Assembly: GCA_014529385.2 (NCBI GenBank)
Contig: CM043963.1
Span: 97,966,912 to 98,030,911, forward strand
Length of the DNA: 64,000 bases
Source of the DNA: Adiantum capillus-veneris
Taxonomy: Eukaryota; Streptophyta; Polypodiopsida; Polypodiales; Pteridaceae
Reading direction: 5' to 3'
Shown piece after piece: positions 1-11,514 of the stretch; position 1 is the stretch's first letter, and the number at the start of each line of letters is the position of its first letter. Under the pieces are notes generated by a model. The model worked only from the letters and a program-made list of their open reading frames with translations. It was not told the origin of the DNA and made no database searches. Position numbers and translations under genes: made by a program.

Positions 1-41
1 GGCTCTAGCCTCCTGCAGTGCTGCCCCGAGCCTCGATCTGA

Positions 42-53
42 GCTCTGATACCA
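42..53 (-). other. Primer-binding site of a minus-strand LTR element
   Basis: On the minus strand this reads TGGTATCAGAGC, the standard plant initiator tRNA-Met primer site. It lies one base inside the LTR-like block 55-247, so the body of the element runs leftwards out of the window. Confidence 0.7.
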
Positions 54-54
54 G

Positions 55-247
55 TTGAAGGAGTACGAGCGGAAGTGCGACGCGAGAGAGAGTGCGAGAA
101 GAAGAGCACGACGATATGGTGAACTCGCTCTACTGTAATGTATAGAGCATAGTAAGTTCTTATTAAGTTTTTACAAAAGAATATGTGTACATACCTTACG
201 GCCAGCCCACTTACCTAGGCGACCACATTGGGCTTTATACTCCAACA
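55..247 (-). repeat. 5' LTR of an LTR retrotransposon that runs off the left edge
   Basis: On the minus strand the block begins TGTTGGAGTATAAAGCCC and ends just before the primer site, about 193 bp. The TGTTGG start, short length, early TATAAAG and adjacent tRNA-Met primer site are typical of plant Ty1/copia LTRs, though the family is not proved because no coding part lies in the window. No second LTR is available to judge age. Confidence 0.55.
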
Positions 248-1396
248 TGTTGAATGTCTTTAAAAATGCAAGAACCCTCTATCATCATGGAGGTTGTAGT
301 ATCTTGGGTTGGTTTCTCTTATTGGATACAAGCATTGTAGCATTTCTTTACAAAGATCGTATATGGGGGGATGGATTTATTGTTGGCTAATATGGACTCA
401 TATGCATAACCTAAAAGTCATTTTTGTTTTGGTAGCATTGAGACGCTGTTGTATGTTTCTCAAGTCTTGGTTGTATTTATTGTTGAAAAAAAAAAGGCCG
501 CATTTGGTATAACCTAAAAGTCTTTTGTTTAGTTTTTATCAGTATGGGCATTTCCCAGGACATATACCTTCATAAGGTCAAGCTCAAAATAGTTTAAACT
601 TACAAGTTATAAGAGGGGATAAAACACTCACAAAAATTCAAAAGCAAGGGACACAAGAAAGCAAGAAAGAAAAAAACTAGGTCACTTTATTTGCTACTAG
701 ACAAAACAACAATAAAAAAAGCATTATTCACTATAAAAAGTTTTTAGAAAAGGCATAAGCGAAATAAGTTGAAGCAGCTTACTTGACGAAAACTTGAAAC
801 AAGTACTCTCATTTATGCTAGGTAAAACGGCTTTGAAAGAATAACTAAGCCATTTAGAAACCTTTGTTAGAGAGGTGTTACAAGAAGCAGCTATAAATCT
901 AGGTTTTATAGGATTTTTGTGGAACTTCCACAACCAAACGGTATATATAAACGCTAGTTTAGAATGATACTTGAAACCAAAAGACTTACAAAAGTCTTGA
1001 GCCCTGTATACAAAAGTCTTGATGAGTTAGCATGTTCCCTCTATCTTCCACATGCTCTGACTTTTCTCTTGTAGTTGCACTTGGGCTGCATTTAGTGTGC
1101 TTTTCACACTCTCTAGTGTAGTCTTCCTTGCAACCAACATCTACTCCACTTTTGCCACAATTTGGAGGTTAATAGAGAGCCGCAATTCAGAATTGACTGA
1201 GGGCGCAAATTGTAGGAAATAGAAGTTATCCCCCCATGGTCAATGAGAGACTTAGAAGTGGATTGTGTGGTCCGGTCACCTGCTGACCATACTCATTGCA
1301 ATCGGTCCAATTCTTGAGCTTTTTGTTCATCCGGCCCGGGAGCTTCTTGCAATGATCTAGGACTTGCTCACCAAAAACAGCCCATGCAACCTTCTG
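248..1396. other. Unassigned A/T-rich stretch
   Basis: No convincing gene, RNA or repeat is visible. Open frames are short and of low-complexity composition. The stretch just left of 1396 may belong to the coding fragment described next. Confidence 0.5.
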
Positions 1397-1831
1397 CTAA
1401 CCCGTTGGACTCTGCATGGCAGTTGGGCATCTCTCATAGACAAACAGGGTTGAAAACTCGTGCATGATTTCTTTGTTGGTTGGTATGGCTTGATATACTT
1501 TGTGAAACAATAACCTACATTCTTCTACATATTCAGGCCACATCAAATGCAAGAAAATCCTGGCACTCTCCTCCCTTTTCTTTTTAAAGCCTGCCAACCA
1601 ATCCTCATATGTCCCATCCTCATCAAGCAAATGTTGTGTAAAGTAGAATTTGGTTTGCTTGGGGTATTGAGCCTTCCAAGATGCTATTGTTAGGCACAAA
1701 AATATATAGAGAAGGGGATTAGTAAAAACACATCCACCGCCATGTAAAACTATGCATTCAACAATAAAACTTATGAAATGTGGACATGGGAAAAACACTC
1801 GCAAACCTTTAACATCTAACTTTTTTACCAC
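1397..1831 (-). CDS. Unrecognised coding fragment, possibly an exon
   Basis: A minus-strand frame is open for 144 codons. Its second half has ordinary protein composition, for example the stretch EDWLAGFKKKREESARIF followed by an MWPEYVEECRLLFHKVYQA segment rich in charged and aromatic residues. The frame has no ATG at its left limit (it opens on GTG) and the first 45 codons look like intron or spacer. The best reading is therefore one exon, or a fragment of a longer gene or transposon gene. I do not recognise the family. No partner exon or ribosomal or splice context can be named with confidence. Confidence 0.3.
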   Translation of the reverse strand: MVKKLDVKGLRVFFPCPHFISFIVECIVLHGGGCVFTNPLLYIFLCLTIASWKAQYPKQTKFYFTQHLLDEDGTYEDWLAGFKKKREESARIFLHLMWPEYVEECRLLFHKVYQAIPTNKEIMHEFSTLFVYERCPTAMQSPTG

Positions 1832-2099
1832 AAAGTATTAATTTAGCAAATTCATCCATTCATAAGAAGGAAATGGGTGATTACCATTGCTCTTATCAGA
1901 GGCAGGAAAGTTGTCCTTTGACGACATATTTGCACCACTCTTGGGTTTGTTGTTGTTGGAATGCAAGCTATGGATGACACCTCAATCGGTGATTTTCTTG
2001 GTAAGGTGCACTTTCGTGGGGGCGTCTTCATTTCTAGTGTCCCAATTTAAAAAAAACATCAAATCTCATACGAAAATGAGTGCAACCCCCTAAGTGTCA

Positions 2100-2102
<3 letters not shown>

Positions 2103-2155
<53 letters not shown>

Positions 2156-2157
2156 GG
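2103..2157. repeat. (GA)n followed by a G run
   Basis: About 21 GA units (2103-2144) run straight into 13 G residues (2145-2157). A smaller G/GA tract follows at 2236-2259. Confidence 0.95.
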
Positions 2158-2744
2158 ACTCAAGGAAGAAAACCCAACATTTCAATAGTCTATGCAAGGA
2201 AATTTGACCCAAGAGAGATAACAAGCATCAACGGGGGGGGGAGAGAGAGAGAGAGCTATGACCGTCTTGAGGAGGAAATGGCTTGCAGCAATCTTGTGGG
2301 GCAGTTGTGGCACATCACAATAGAGAGTTAGCTTTGAAAGAGTTGCAAGCATTTGCAATCCATGCAAAGAGGTTTGTGCGACCTCGGCACGTGCTAGCAC
2401 TGAGAAGATTACCTTTTGCATGCTTGAATTTCAAAAAATGATGAAATCTTGAAGTGATCTTTTCAAATCTTGGTACCCCCTTAATTGACTTAGACTAGAC
2501 CCTCACCCAATATGAAAGTACCAAAGTGATCCACCAATTTTTCCCCAAAACGTGACTACCTTTTCATGCTTTCACCCCTGAATGACTATGAAAAAAATTC
2601 TATGAAGGGAGTAGACATTGCCACGACGCGATGAAGACGACGCCGGTGGAAATATTTTCCCTATGAACTATGAGAAAAGCCCGAACTTGTCTTGTAATCA
2701 ACTCTCGTGAGGTTATTGCATAATCCCAAAACCCAAGGTTAGCG

Positions 2745-2870
2745 GGAGTAAACCTAAAACCCCGGATATTGGTAGGTCGATAGAAGCACCAGGTTGTGAG
2801 TAAACCTAAAACTCACGGTTAACAAGTACACCAAAAACTCGTGGTTGAGAGTAAACCTAAAACTCCGAAT
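2745..2870 (+). repeat. Imperfect dispersed repeat GAGTAAACCTAAAACTC
   Basis: Three near copies start at about 2746, 2808 and 2849. Degenerate pieces (CCAAAACCCAAGG, CACCAAAAACTCGTGG) lie between them. Spacing is irregular. Confidence 0.6.
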
Positions 2871-4089
2871 AACATTATCCCCTTCATCATGCATAGCTTG
2901 GACAACAACTATGACATCCCTAGTCATGTCATCAGTGCCTGAGAGGAGTGCGGGTCTGTATAGAGGTCATTCATGCTTTGAAGGTACTCTATGAAACCAA
3001 CAAGCTGAGTTTCTATCACCCTTTGGAGGTGATGGGCATACTCAAATAAAGGCTACTAGCAATTGTCAAGCAAGAGCAAAAATAGTAGAAGCGCTAAAGA
3101 TCTAAACATCAAACAATGTCACAAGAGGCATTGAGACCTATCATCCATATATTATATATTTCCCATCAGTTCACAATACTAATGGGCCATCAAGTTCATC
3201 TCAATGCCTTCAAAGCATTATCTAACCTCTCCCCATAGCAGGGTTCTTTGCGACGACCCAAGCCGCACTCACAAGAGCATTGGGGTCGTCCCTCATTTCT
3301 TACTTGGCGACAAGAGCATTGATGAAGTTAAATCATTCTATGCCTGCTCTAAGAAACCAGAGTCTCGGCCTTAAATCTCAAGGTCAAACTAAGCAAACAA
3401 TTCGGATCTATGCAAATATCTAAGGCATGTACCCGGCTTTGTAACTAAATTCCCAAGTTTTGACGTTGAGAATTCATAGATTTTTTATTTTGAACCAGGA
3501 AATTTATACTACAAGTAGGGGTTGGACTAGATGCCACATAAAAGATCCATCACTAAGTTTTGTGATCGATATTACATTTTGGGCACATCCACGTCGATCA
3601 TCAACCACTACATCGACTTTGTCTTAAGACTTGCCAATAGCTCCTTCGGCAATTGTATGCAACATACCACACTTTTAAGTACTCCCTATAAATGTGGACT
3701 TCCCGACACAGTGCAAGTTCAAAAAATAGGCCCTCTTGTATTTTAACAAGCAAAAATTGCAAAATCTCAAGTAGATTCCGAGCTTGCCTCCAAGAAAACT
3801 GTAAAATTTGATAAAACTTGTCAAAACCTTTCTTTTGCTTGAGAGAGGACACACGCACCTCATTCTCATTTTTGCACCCTCAAACCCTCCCCGAACAAAT
3901 AGAGAAGTGCCATTGCATAGGACAAAGCAATCTCTACATGAAACAAGTACAAGAAATATGCCCATATGGCATGGAAAACGGCACCTCAGTATAAAGTAAG
4001 GATGGAGAGAGCAAATGGTATGGAACTTTCCATGTTCTACGTTAACCGGGGACGAATAAGGCCCAATGACAAATCACTCCTTGCAAGCT

Positions 4090-4221
4090 GGAGTTCCCCC
4101 AACTCTGCTAAGGATGGTTTTAAGTGGGTTTCTCTTGCTTAAACCATGTTTTCCTGGAGTTCCCACAGCTCTGCTAAGGATGGTTTTAAGTGGGTTTCTC
4201 TTGCTTAAACCATGTTTTCCT
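4090..4221 (+). repeat. 66-bp direct tandem duplication
   Basis: Two adjacent copies start at 4090 and 4156, each beginning GGAGTTCCC and ending CATGTTTTCCT. They differ at only a few bases, so the duplication is fairly recent. It abuts the CT tract that starts at 4226. Confidence 0.93.
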
Positions 4222-4223
4222 AA

Positions 4224-4225
<2 letters not shown>

Positions 4226-4305
<80 letters not shown>
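4226..4305 (+). repeat. (CT)40 microsatellite
   Basis: An uninterrupted CT dinucleotide tract of about 80 bp. It generates false Ser-Leu and Arg-Glu open frames on the two strands. Confidence 0.98.
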
Positions 4306-4308
<3 letters not shown>

Positions 4309-4439
4309 GGATACATCTTTGAGGTCTCTTGAGACAAGTCTATGACGTAAATATCTATCTTCTCATGTATGTTCGCATACGTGCGCGTGCGCGCGTGCGT
4401 GCATGTGTGAGAATAAGAAGAGGAAGTGGAATAACCTTT

Positions 4440-4851
4440 TGTATAATGGTTACTCAGCCAAGCAATTTTCTACACACAAATCCTGGCAGACCAGCCTGAC
4501 TTCTACTCTGACAAACATGCAAATTCCGCCTACTGCACATGCATCACTTTAGAGACACACACACTTCAAAGTGAACATTGTTGCACTTGATTGATACTCG
4601 GAACAAACAATACACAGAGAATAAGACACAAAATAAGACAGATAATCTGACAAACTGCATCTTGCATTCAGAATTCCGCCATGGATACACAGTAAATCCG
4701 CCAAACATCATAGCACTACATAACTAAAGTCCCTTCTTCGCATGAAAGACAAAAACGACCTTCTACTTCTAATATCAAAAGTCATCACTACCTACTAAGG
4801 TTCCCATACCTATGTCAAAAAGTAATCCGCCCAAGTAGCAGTCGTTAAACA
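4440..4851 (-). repeat. 3' LTR of the 4435-7669 element
   Basis: Shares long similarity with 7369-7664, including ATCAAAAGTCATCACTACC and GGTTCCCATACC-type segments. It is longer (412 bp) because it includes about 115 bp not seen in the other copy. Confidence 0.75.
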
Positions 4852-5040
4852 CCTGGCACAACTCGGTGGCTCGAGCCAAAGGCTGACCTCAGACCCACAA
4901 TCCCTTGATCCGTAAACTAGATAGGAAAATAATCTTGTATCAAAACATTTTCCTCTTCGAAATTTTGCAAATCCTCTCACTTTCTATCTGCAACATAATC
5001 CTCCACTGATTTTTTATCGATCTACCGCACTGCCGACTTT

Positions 5041-7217
5041 TTACTTAAATATTTGACTTCCTAACTTGTCATTGAAAAAATGCTTCCTCCACGTTTTGAA
5101 AATCGAACCATACTCCCTATTCAAGCTGAATGAAAGAAACATGACTGTCAAATCAGACAACACTTCCGGAACACTCAAAAATTTCTGCTCATACTTCCTC
5201 CTTGAATCCGATTGATCCTCCACACCTGTTTTGACATAACTGGACTTGTAAAACTTGCTTCATATCCTTCAAATATCTGCACTTGACATCCTCCTGTATG
5301 CTATCAAAACAAATTTTGTCAAATAAATATGAACCCAAATTTGCCGAGTAGTCAATTTGATCACCAACTTTCTTCACGTTGAAAATATCTTGAAAGTTAG
5401 ATTGAACATTTCTCATCAACATCAAGATTTAGATACTTCAGAAATAGAATTTGGATCTTCGACAACTTTTGCAACTTCCCACATATGAGTTCGCCATTCC
5501 ACTGACTCCTGCTCCGCATCCGCTTCTACAATCAGTTCTGTTGTCTTCCCATCACATTCCTTTCCGCACTCTTTATCGTCTTCAACTTGCTTGTCCTGAG
5601 CTTCAAACAACGAACTCCTCTGCATCATCCCTTCCTTCCTTGCTACTTCCACCTGCTTTTCCAATTGAGTAACCCTTGCCTTCAACATTTTTCGCCTTGA
5701 CTATATGCTCTCTGGCAACCTCGAACCATGCTTTTATATTTGTCAATGGGCATTGCCCAATGCTCTTGAAACAGTCCAATATGTTGATTCCAAAGCTCCT
5801 TAGTATAGTCAAACACCTCCTTCAAATTGATTTGATGTTTATATACTCCCGGATCCCAAGAGAATACATCAATGAACTCTTGCAACAACTGCTTAAGATC
5901 CTCCTGAAATCTGTCATCTATGTTGACATTGACAATTTTTTGGTTTTGGTTAACTTCAGATCCCCAGATTCAAATTCTACAAATCATCCTCTTTTACTCG
6001 CAAAATCTTCTCCATTAGCTTACCATACAAGAATTCGGCTCTAGCAATTGCCTCTTTTGGTGGGGAGGCTCCAAATCCCCCTTCATCTTAGACCTATGAC
6101 TAACTTCTGACTCCTGAATTGAATTCTTATATGCATCTCCTTCTTTTGACTTCTCATGTGACTTCTCCTAACAAACAACAATATCAGACACAATAAAATG
6201 ACTTTTTGTTTGAATACGCAAACCATCACAATCAGCATATGTAAACTCCTCTAAGGTTCGTTAGTGCACTGGGTTCCTAATTTCAAAATCTATTTATGGG
6301 ATTATGTATCAATTCCGTAGCATCCTCCAATTGTAAATCCTCCTTTGTGGATATGTTTGGTAGAAATTCAACAGTCACTCCATGAGCATACTCTAGTAGT
6401 AGGTTAGGAATAGCTAAAGGCTCTTTGAGGCTCTCTTGGCCAAGCTCCTTTTGCACTTCGTTCTCTTCCATCTTTGTTACTCCCACTTGGTGACTTTCAA
6501 ACTCCATGCCAATATATCATCATCACTTGACTGACCCTCGAACTCATCCTCAGATGTATCTCTCAACTTCTCACATGCTTTTTGTATCCGCCCAATGCTT
6601 TTCCTACTTGAACATGGCTTTCGCATGTCCCCTCTATGATTATCCAACCATTCATATACATTCTGCAAGTCATCCTCAAAATCAGTTAACCTTTGTAATG
6701 CATTCTTTATTTTCTCCCAATCTCATGCTTTCTGCTCTTTACAAATTATTTTATGAAACTTTGTGCATAGATCAACCATACACCATTTCCTACATGCATC
6801 TCCCTTCGAGCACTCATCAACTGCACATGGACAATCATCCACCTGATGCTTCCTACTCATGCAAATCTCGCACTCCTTCTTTTTACCCCACATTATGATC
6901 ACGTCATTAAAATACAACAATCATATTCAGCCCTCAAGAAAGGTGCACCACACCAATCTGAGACCCATTAAATTTGCTAAACGGAGAGCCATGGATGCTA
7001 TGTCGAGATCCGCAAAATTCATTTAATTGGTTGCTTAATTCGTTTGAAATATTTTTAGTTGATAATACTTTGATTCTTCTTGAAAACCTTGATATAGAAA
7101 GTTACCTTGTGACTGCAAATCAAATTCCATCTCTGCAAATAACATTTCTCCTTGTATTCTGATCATCTTCCTCTTTCTTCTTTGCAAACCCTTCGCCTTC
7201 TTCTTGAGTTTGTTCAT
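5041..7217 (-). pseudogene. Gag-like coding relic with CCHC zinc knuckle
   Basis: Several minus-strand frames fill the interior of the element. The one at 6723-6920 carries CEICMSRKHQVDDC, an exact CX2CX4HX4C zinc knuckle as in Gag nucleocapsid. Another (5682-5888) contains FIDVFSWDPGVYKHQINLK, which resembles the linker just ahead of gypsy reverse transcriptase. The 5422-5688 frame has a heptad-like coiled coil. No polymerase core follows. The coding region is broken in several places and no product is expected. Confidence 0.6.
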
Positions 7218-7368
7218 CTCCTCTTTATTGTAAACCTTGCCTTCTTGTTAGTCACCTTAACCGTCATCATAAATGTTGCCTGCTCGGCAATCTACTTAGC
7301 ACTCGTCAATCCCACAGTAAAGAGTAAATTCACCCATGACGCCCCGTCATCAACACCGTGATTGCCAA

Positions 7369-7664
7369 TGTATAATGCGCTCGAGCAAGAACATTTCTTT
7401 TGCCTTCCCAAACTCTGACAATCCTATCTGACTTCTAGTCTGACAAACCTAAGAATTTTCTGACAACCAATATCTTGCAGTCCGAATTCCACCATGGATA
7501 CACAATAAATCCGCCAAACATAACAACACTACATAGTTGAATTCCCTTCTTCGTATGAAAGACAAAAACGACGACCTACTTCTGATATCAAAAGTAACCA
7601 CTACTTACTAAGGTTCCCATACATGTGTCAAAAAGTAATCCACCCAAGTAGTAGCCCTTAAACA
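7369..7664 (-). repeat. 5' LTR of the 4435-7669 element
   Basis: 296 bp, TG...CA ended. It is followed outward by the CCTTT target duplication. The bases inside it read TTGGCAATCACGGTG on the minus strand and may be the primer site; the tRNA is not identified. Confidence 0.75.
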
Positions 7665-7669
7665 CCTTT

Positions 7670-7801
7670 CTAGCACCCAAGTGTGGTACGCCAATTCCCT
7701 TTCGAGTATCAAGTCTTGAGTTCAAGACTTGTCGGATAGATCCTTGAGGTCTCTTTGGATTGTTTGCAAAAATCTCTCTTCTTCTACTTCTTCTTCTTCT
7801 T

Positions 7802-7851
<50 letters not shown>

Positions 7852-9431
7852 CACAAAGGAGGCTGGTTTTTATTACTTGAAAAGTCCCTCAAAACATCCA
7901 AATGGTACCAATTTTGAGAGCAAGAATATTACTTATTATTCTTCTTCTTCTCTCTCTCTCTTAATACAAATTAGTAGTCTGGATTTGGCACTAGGTGGAA
8001 GGCCTTAAGGCTCAAGGAAGCAACCGTTCGTGAGTTGGGACTCTTCTACATATGCTATGCGATCTGGCTGTATGTGGTAGCTTCAAGAGAGAGTAATTTC
8101 CAAACTTTCACATTAGCCATATAGAACCTCTACTTTCTATCACTCTTATTTTTCTACCATGGTTTGTATTCCCCTGAACATCTGATGGGTTTTTCCACTA
8201 CCAATGACCTTTTGCTTGTACTTCCATTCAAGCTTCAGTAATACGACGGTCTTTTTTTTGGACAGAGGCCGGGGGGGGGGGGCACAATTACAGATACAAG
8301 ACCTTGGTTTTCCAGAACCTAAAGGTAAGTTTCACCCACCAATGTTAAGTGGAAGGACTTGTCCCAAAGCAAAGAAAATGCAAGTATGTGTACAGCCACT
8401 TCAACCAATGTGGCTCGTAAATGCAAATTTAAAGAATAGCTTGATCCAAGGCAAAGAAAGTTTCTCAATGATAGTTGATTTGCTTATGCAATGAAAGTAA
8501 CATAACTGACAGACAAGCTTCCTTTTGCCACAACATCCACAAAGCTAAGGGAGTTTGCAAACAACTCTGTCATTTCAACACAATGCGCTTATTCATACAA
8601 ACAAGACCTGGGAGCGTGTTAATTCAGCACATAGCTGGTATACATAGAAGTCGGTATGCTCAACTAAATTTACAGAGAATATACACAGCTAAGATCCCAC
8701 AATAGAGAGCTTGCTTATGTTAGGACAACACGAGGGCGTTTTGCTGCTACAACTTACTCAACAAAACGTTAGAAGTTTCAAATATCACGATACAATCTAC
8801 CATGTTGAAGAGCGCAACGATGAGCCATCTTCTTGCATGTCCAATGGAACCAAGTCCCTCACCTTTGTGCTCCACAGTAAGCACCATTTCAGCAGCCTAT
8901 CTGAATTGACAAAATAAGAAGAATGTGACATAAGTTTGAGCAATAGCACCAAATTCAACCACCCAAAATAAAGTTCGCCAGAAAAACAACTCCTCACCCA
9001 CAGAATACAGAAAAGCTAATTGTTTACCAAATGAAAGGGCATATCCTATCTTGCACTAAGGCCGGGTACTGCATATGTCCAACTCACCTTTTCTTATGTG
9101 GACCAAAGACACGTCCAACACCCTTGCAGTCCTTGACATGCTGACTCACGGACAACCCCCTACAGAGATGTTCCAGGCTGGTAACCCCGCCCATGGGTGG
9201 ACACTTCGCTTAGCCAATCAGCGACAGTAAGTGCCCACAGGAAAATCACAATTTGGCTACTATTGCACTTGGCAGTGTTTTTTGTCACATGGTTGCAAGA
9301 CCTCCACATGCACCACCTTTGCCCATGTTCCTTCTCCTCTGCCACCGCCGCGATTTCAGAATTGACACAGCCTGGATATTATCTATACTACCAGTAGCAA
9401 GTGGGCTCTCTTCCTCGACTTTCAAGGATTG
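7670..9431. other. Unassigned sequence
   Basis: Holds a CT tract (7805-7849), a short G run at about 8271-8281 and otherwise unremarkable DNA. A weak exon-like reading on the minus strand near 8760-8905 was considered and not accepted. The right end (up to 9431) is continuous in origin with 43321 onward, the two having been parted by the insertions between. Confidence 0.5.
7805..7849 (+). repeat. (CT)n microsatellite
   Basis: About 22 uninterrupted CT units, preceded by TTCTTCTTC-type triplets. Confidence 0.97.
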
Positions 9432-9580
9432 TGGGTTATAAGTGCAGCGGAAGTGATAACTCAGAATGAGTGCTCAATACGTACTCAAGGTTCCTTTTAT
9501 TTCATAAGAGAGTTCCTTGTACTTCATGAGAGATGTGCAGAGACTAGAGAGAGGAGAGAATGATACTGAGTGAAGGTTCT

Positions 9581-9587
9581 GAGAGAG

Positions 9588-9639
<52 letters not shown>
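9581..9639 (+). repeat. (GA)n tract inside the W solo LTR
   Basis: About 29 GA units with one interruption. The second W copy has only a short CT run at the matching place (about 44414-44426), so the tract grew after insertion. Confidence 0.95.
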
Positions 9640-9641
<2 letters not shown>

Positions 9642-11072
9642 AGGCTAACACCAGATGGGGTCCCAAACCCCCCTCCAAGGGGCCCCCTCTCTATCGCTAT
9701 AGAGGTATTTGCTTTAGATTTGCACAAATGCTGATACGATGGTCCTAGATGCTGAGATGCGGATGGGATCTTGCTACCAATGCTTGGATCAGCAAGGCTC
9801 AGGGCTGACATGCGAAAAAAAATGATGATGGAACTGATGGGATCTACAAGGACTAACGATGCTATGGGCTGAAATCTACAAGGCTGGTCTGTTGATGCAA
9901 AAACGCCATGGCTGAAAACCGATCTGAGGGCTGAAATCCACTAATGCTGGGGCTGGTCTACTGCTGATGATGGCGATCGGCTGAATCTGGTCCGGATGTT
10001 GGCGATAGGCTGATGGTTAAAACTATTAGAGAGATGAAGGTGATGATGGTGCAGAGGAAATGCTAGTGTTGTTGGGTACAGGGTACTAGACTTAGGTTGA
10101 AGAGGTGAGCCTATAAAGGTCCTAAATACTGGGTCGAGCAGCCTCGTGGCTGGTGGACATCCCACGACTTCACGAAATAATGCAATATGTCAATTATTAG
10201 TAAGTTAATAACTACTAATAAGAGGTGCTTCCTATGCACAGGTCTAGACACCTAGGCCAATGTAACAATGTCATACTTTGTAAATAATTAATTTATTTAC
10301 GAGAAAAAATTTATCTAATTAGTTGTGTGCACATCAGAATAGAAGTAGTAATTCTAGGGCCTCAGGTATGCCCAAACTTGGGCCAAAGCATCTCAGGGAG
10401 ACCATTGCAAAAATACCCTGAAGCCCTGGTGATTGGGAAATCGGATCTTCAATAAGGGGTAGACAGTAGCCTCAGATTTTAGGCTCAGAAAATTACGCGC
10501 GTCAGTGCGAGCACAGGAATGAGATGGGGTCCTTAGAACATTAATCCTAAGGCTCGGATTATTTTTAAGGCTTAGATAAGTCAGTCAAACTAATTTTCAT
10601 TGTTTGTACCGGACCAAATGACCAGACAAGTGCGAACAGTTAATGCCAGACAATGTCGGTACAGCATTGTGCTGCAGAGCAGCTAACGTTTTTATTAGTA
10701 GTATCCATGTGTGCAGTTGTGAGTTAATTTTCACATTTTATTAATAGCCTAGGAACTTTTTAAATGTGAAAGTTGAATGGTTTTAAAGATTATTAAGTAA
10801 GTGTTCCACTTGGCACACTTACCAATGCAAAGTGACTCTCTCACGAGTCACTCTCACTCTCACCCTCCCTCATCCTCTAGCGCCCCCTCTTCTGCCTGGT
10901 TATAAAGGAGCACCCTTCCCCCTCTTCACAAGTTGGCAGTGCACCTACCCCCCCTAAAGTGAGCGTGCTCTACGCACCAGAGGTCTCCATTGAAGCTAGA
11001 GAATCAGCCTTTGTGGTGTATATGGAGTCCTGGAGCTCCCATCACCTAGAACAAGGTATCTCTTGATCATAG

Positions 11073-11501
11073 TCTCACGATTGTGACTAATAAACATCAT
11101 ACATACACTCATGAATGCAGGTAGGCGAAGTGCCATGCCAAGGAGGACCCCTACGCTTGGATGGTTGCGACCCTTCGCCCAAAAAACATGCCTCTTCACC
11201 AAAAGCCACACTCTTTCAACCATTGGTCACACCCCTTCGCCCTACGGGTGCAACTCTTCACCCGATGGTTGTAACTCTTCGCCGAAAGGATGTGTCTTTA
11301 CGTCTAAAGTCATGTCTCTTCACTAAGAGACGTGCCTCTTCACTAATGACTCTTCAATTCCTATAAAAGGAACCCTTTGTACTCAGTTTTATTCATTCAA
11401 TCGAACACAGTCTCTTGAGTCTCTTATCAGAGTTATCTTCTAATTCTAGTCTTGTGCTGAAACATAATAAATATATATGAAGTAATATAGAGATCTTCAC
11501 A
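11073..11501 (+). repeat. 5' LTR of the nested chromovirus
   Basis: 429 bp, ending ATCTTCACA. A TATA box (CTATAAAAGG) is at 11361-11370. Upstream of it lies a phased array of CTCTTCRC-type motifs (11171-11345), listed separately. Confidence 0.9.
11171..11345 (+). repeat. Phased U3 repeat, about 20-21 bp period
   Basis: Nine variants of YCTCTTCRCC recur with their TTC cores at about 11174, 11195, 11215, 11236, 11257, 11278, 11297, 11319 and 11339. This is about two helical turns apart, directly upstream of the TATA box. The matching array is present in the 3' LTR (about 17640-17810). The intervening bases are poorly conserved, so the motif and its spacing are what persist. Confidence 0.75.
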
Positions 11502-11502
11502 G

Positions 11503-11514
11503 TGGTATCAGAGC
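11503..11514 (+). other. Primer-binding site, initiator tRNA-Met type
   Basis: TGGTATCAGAGC, one base after the 5' LTR. Confidence 0.93.

Larger units (their letters stand above)
1832..4434. other. Unassigned intergenic sequence with simple repeats
   Basis: Holds a GA/G tract near 2103-2157, a loose repeat of a GTAAACCTAAAACT motif at 2745-2870, a 66-bp tandem duplication at 4090-4221 and a long CT tract at 4226-4305. An alternating GC/GT purine-pyrimidine run lies at about 4381-4410. No gene was recognised; the short open frames at 3531-3999 on both strands have no family-like features. Confidence 0.5.
4435..7669 (-). mobile_element. Non-autonomous gag-type LTR retrotransposon fossil with target duplication
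   Basis: Two direct repeats (4440-4851 and 7369-7664) bound about 2.5 kb. Both begin TGTATAATG and end AAACA on the plus strand, so the LTR reads TGTTTA...TATACA on the minus strand. The same five bases, CCTTT, lie outside both ends (4435-4439 and 7665-7669). The interior has a zinc-knuckle and coiled-coil segments but no recognisable reverse transcriptase or integrase, so it probably depended on another element. It is broken in several places, and the two LTRs differ in length and at many bases, so it is old. Confidence 0.75.

Noticed and set aside
2745-2870. Interstitial telomere repeat, suggested by AAACCTAAAAC words
   Set aside because: The words are not the plant CCCTAAA unit in tandem; spacing is irregular and copies are few.
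4066-4337. Open frames on both strands across the CT tract (Ser-Leu and Arg-Glu repeats), and similar ones at 7588-8008, 9524-9811, 18488-18670, 42869-43051 and 52480-52792
   Set aside because: They are translations of dinucleotide repeats, which are open in several frames by composition alone.
8760-8905. Minus-strand exon-like reading beginning AAEMVLTVEHKGEGLGSIGH after a CAG acceptor-like site
   Set aside because: Short, no matching upstream exon and no family recognised. The support is too thin to list as a feature.
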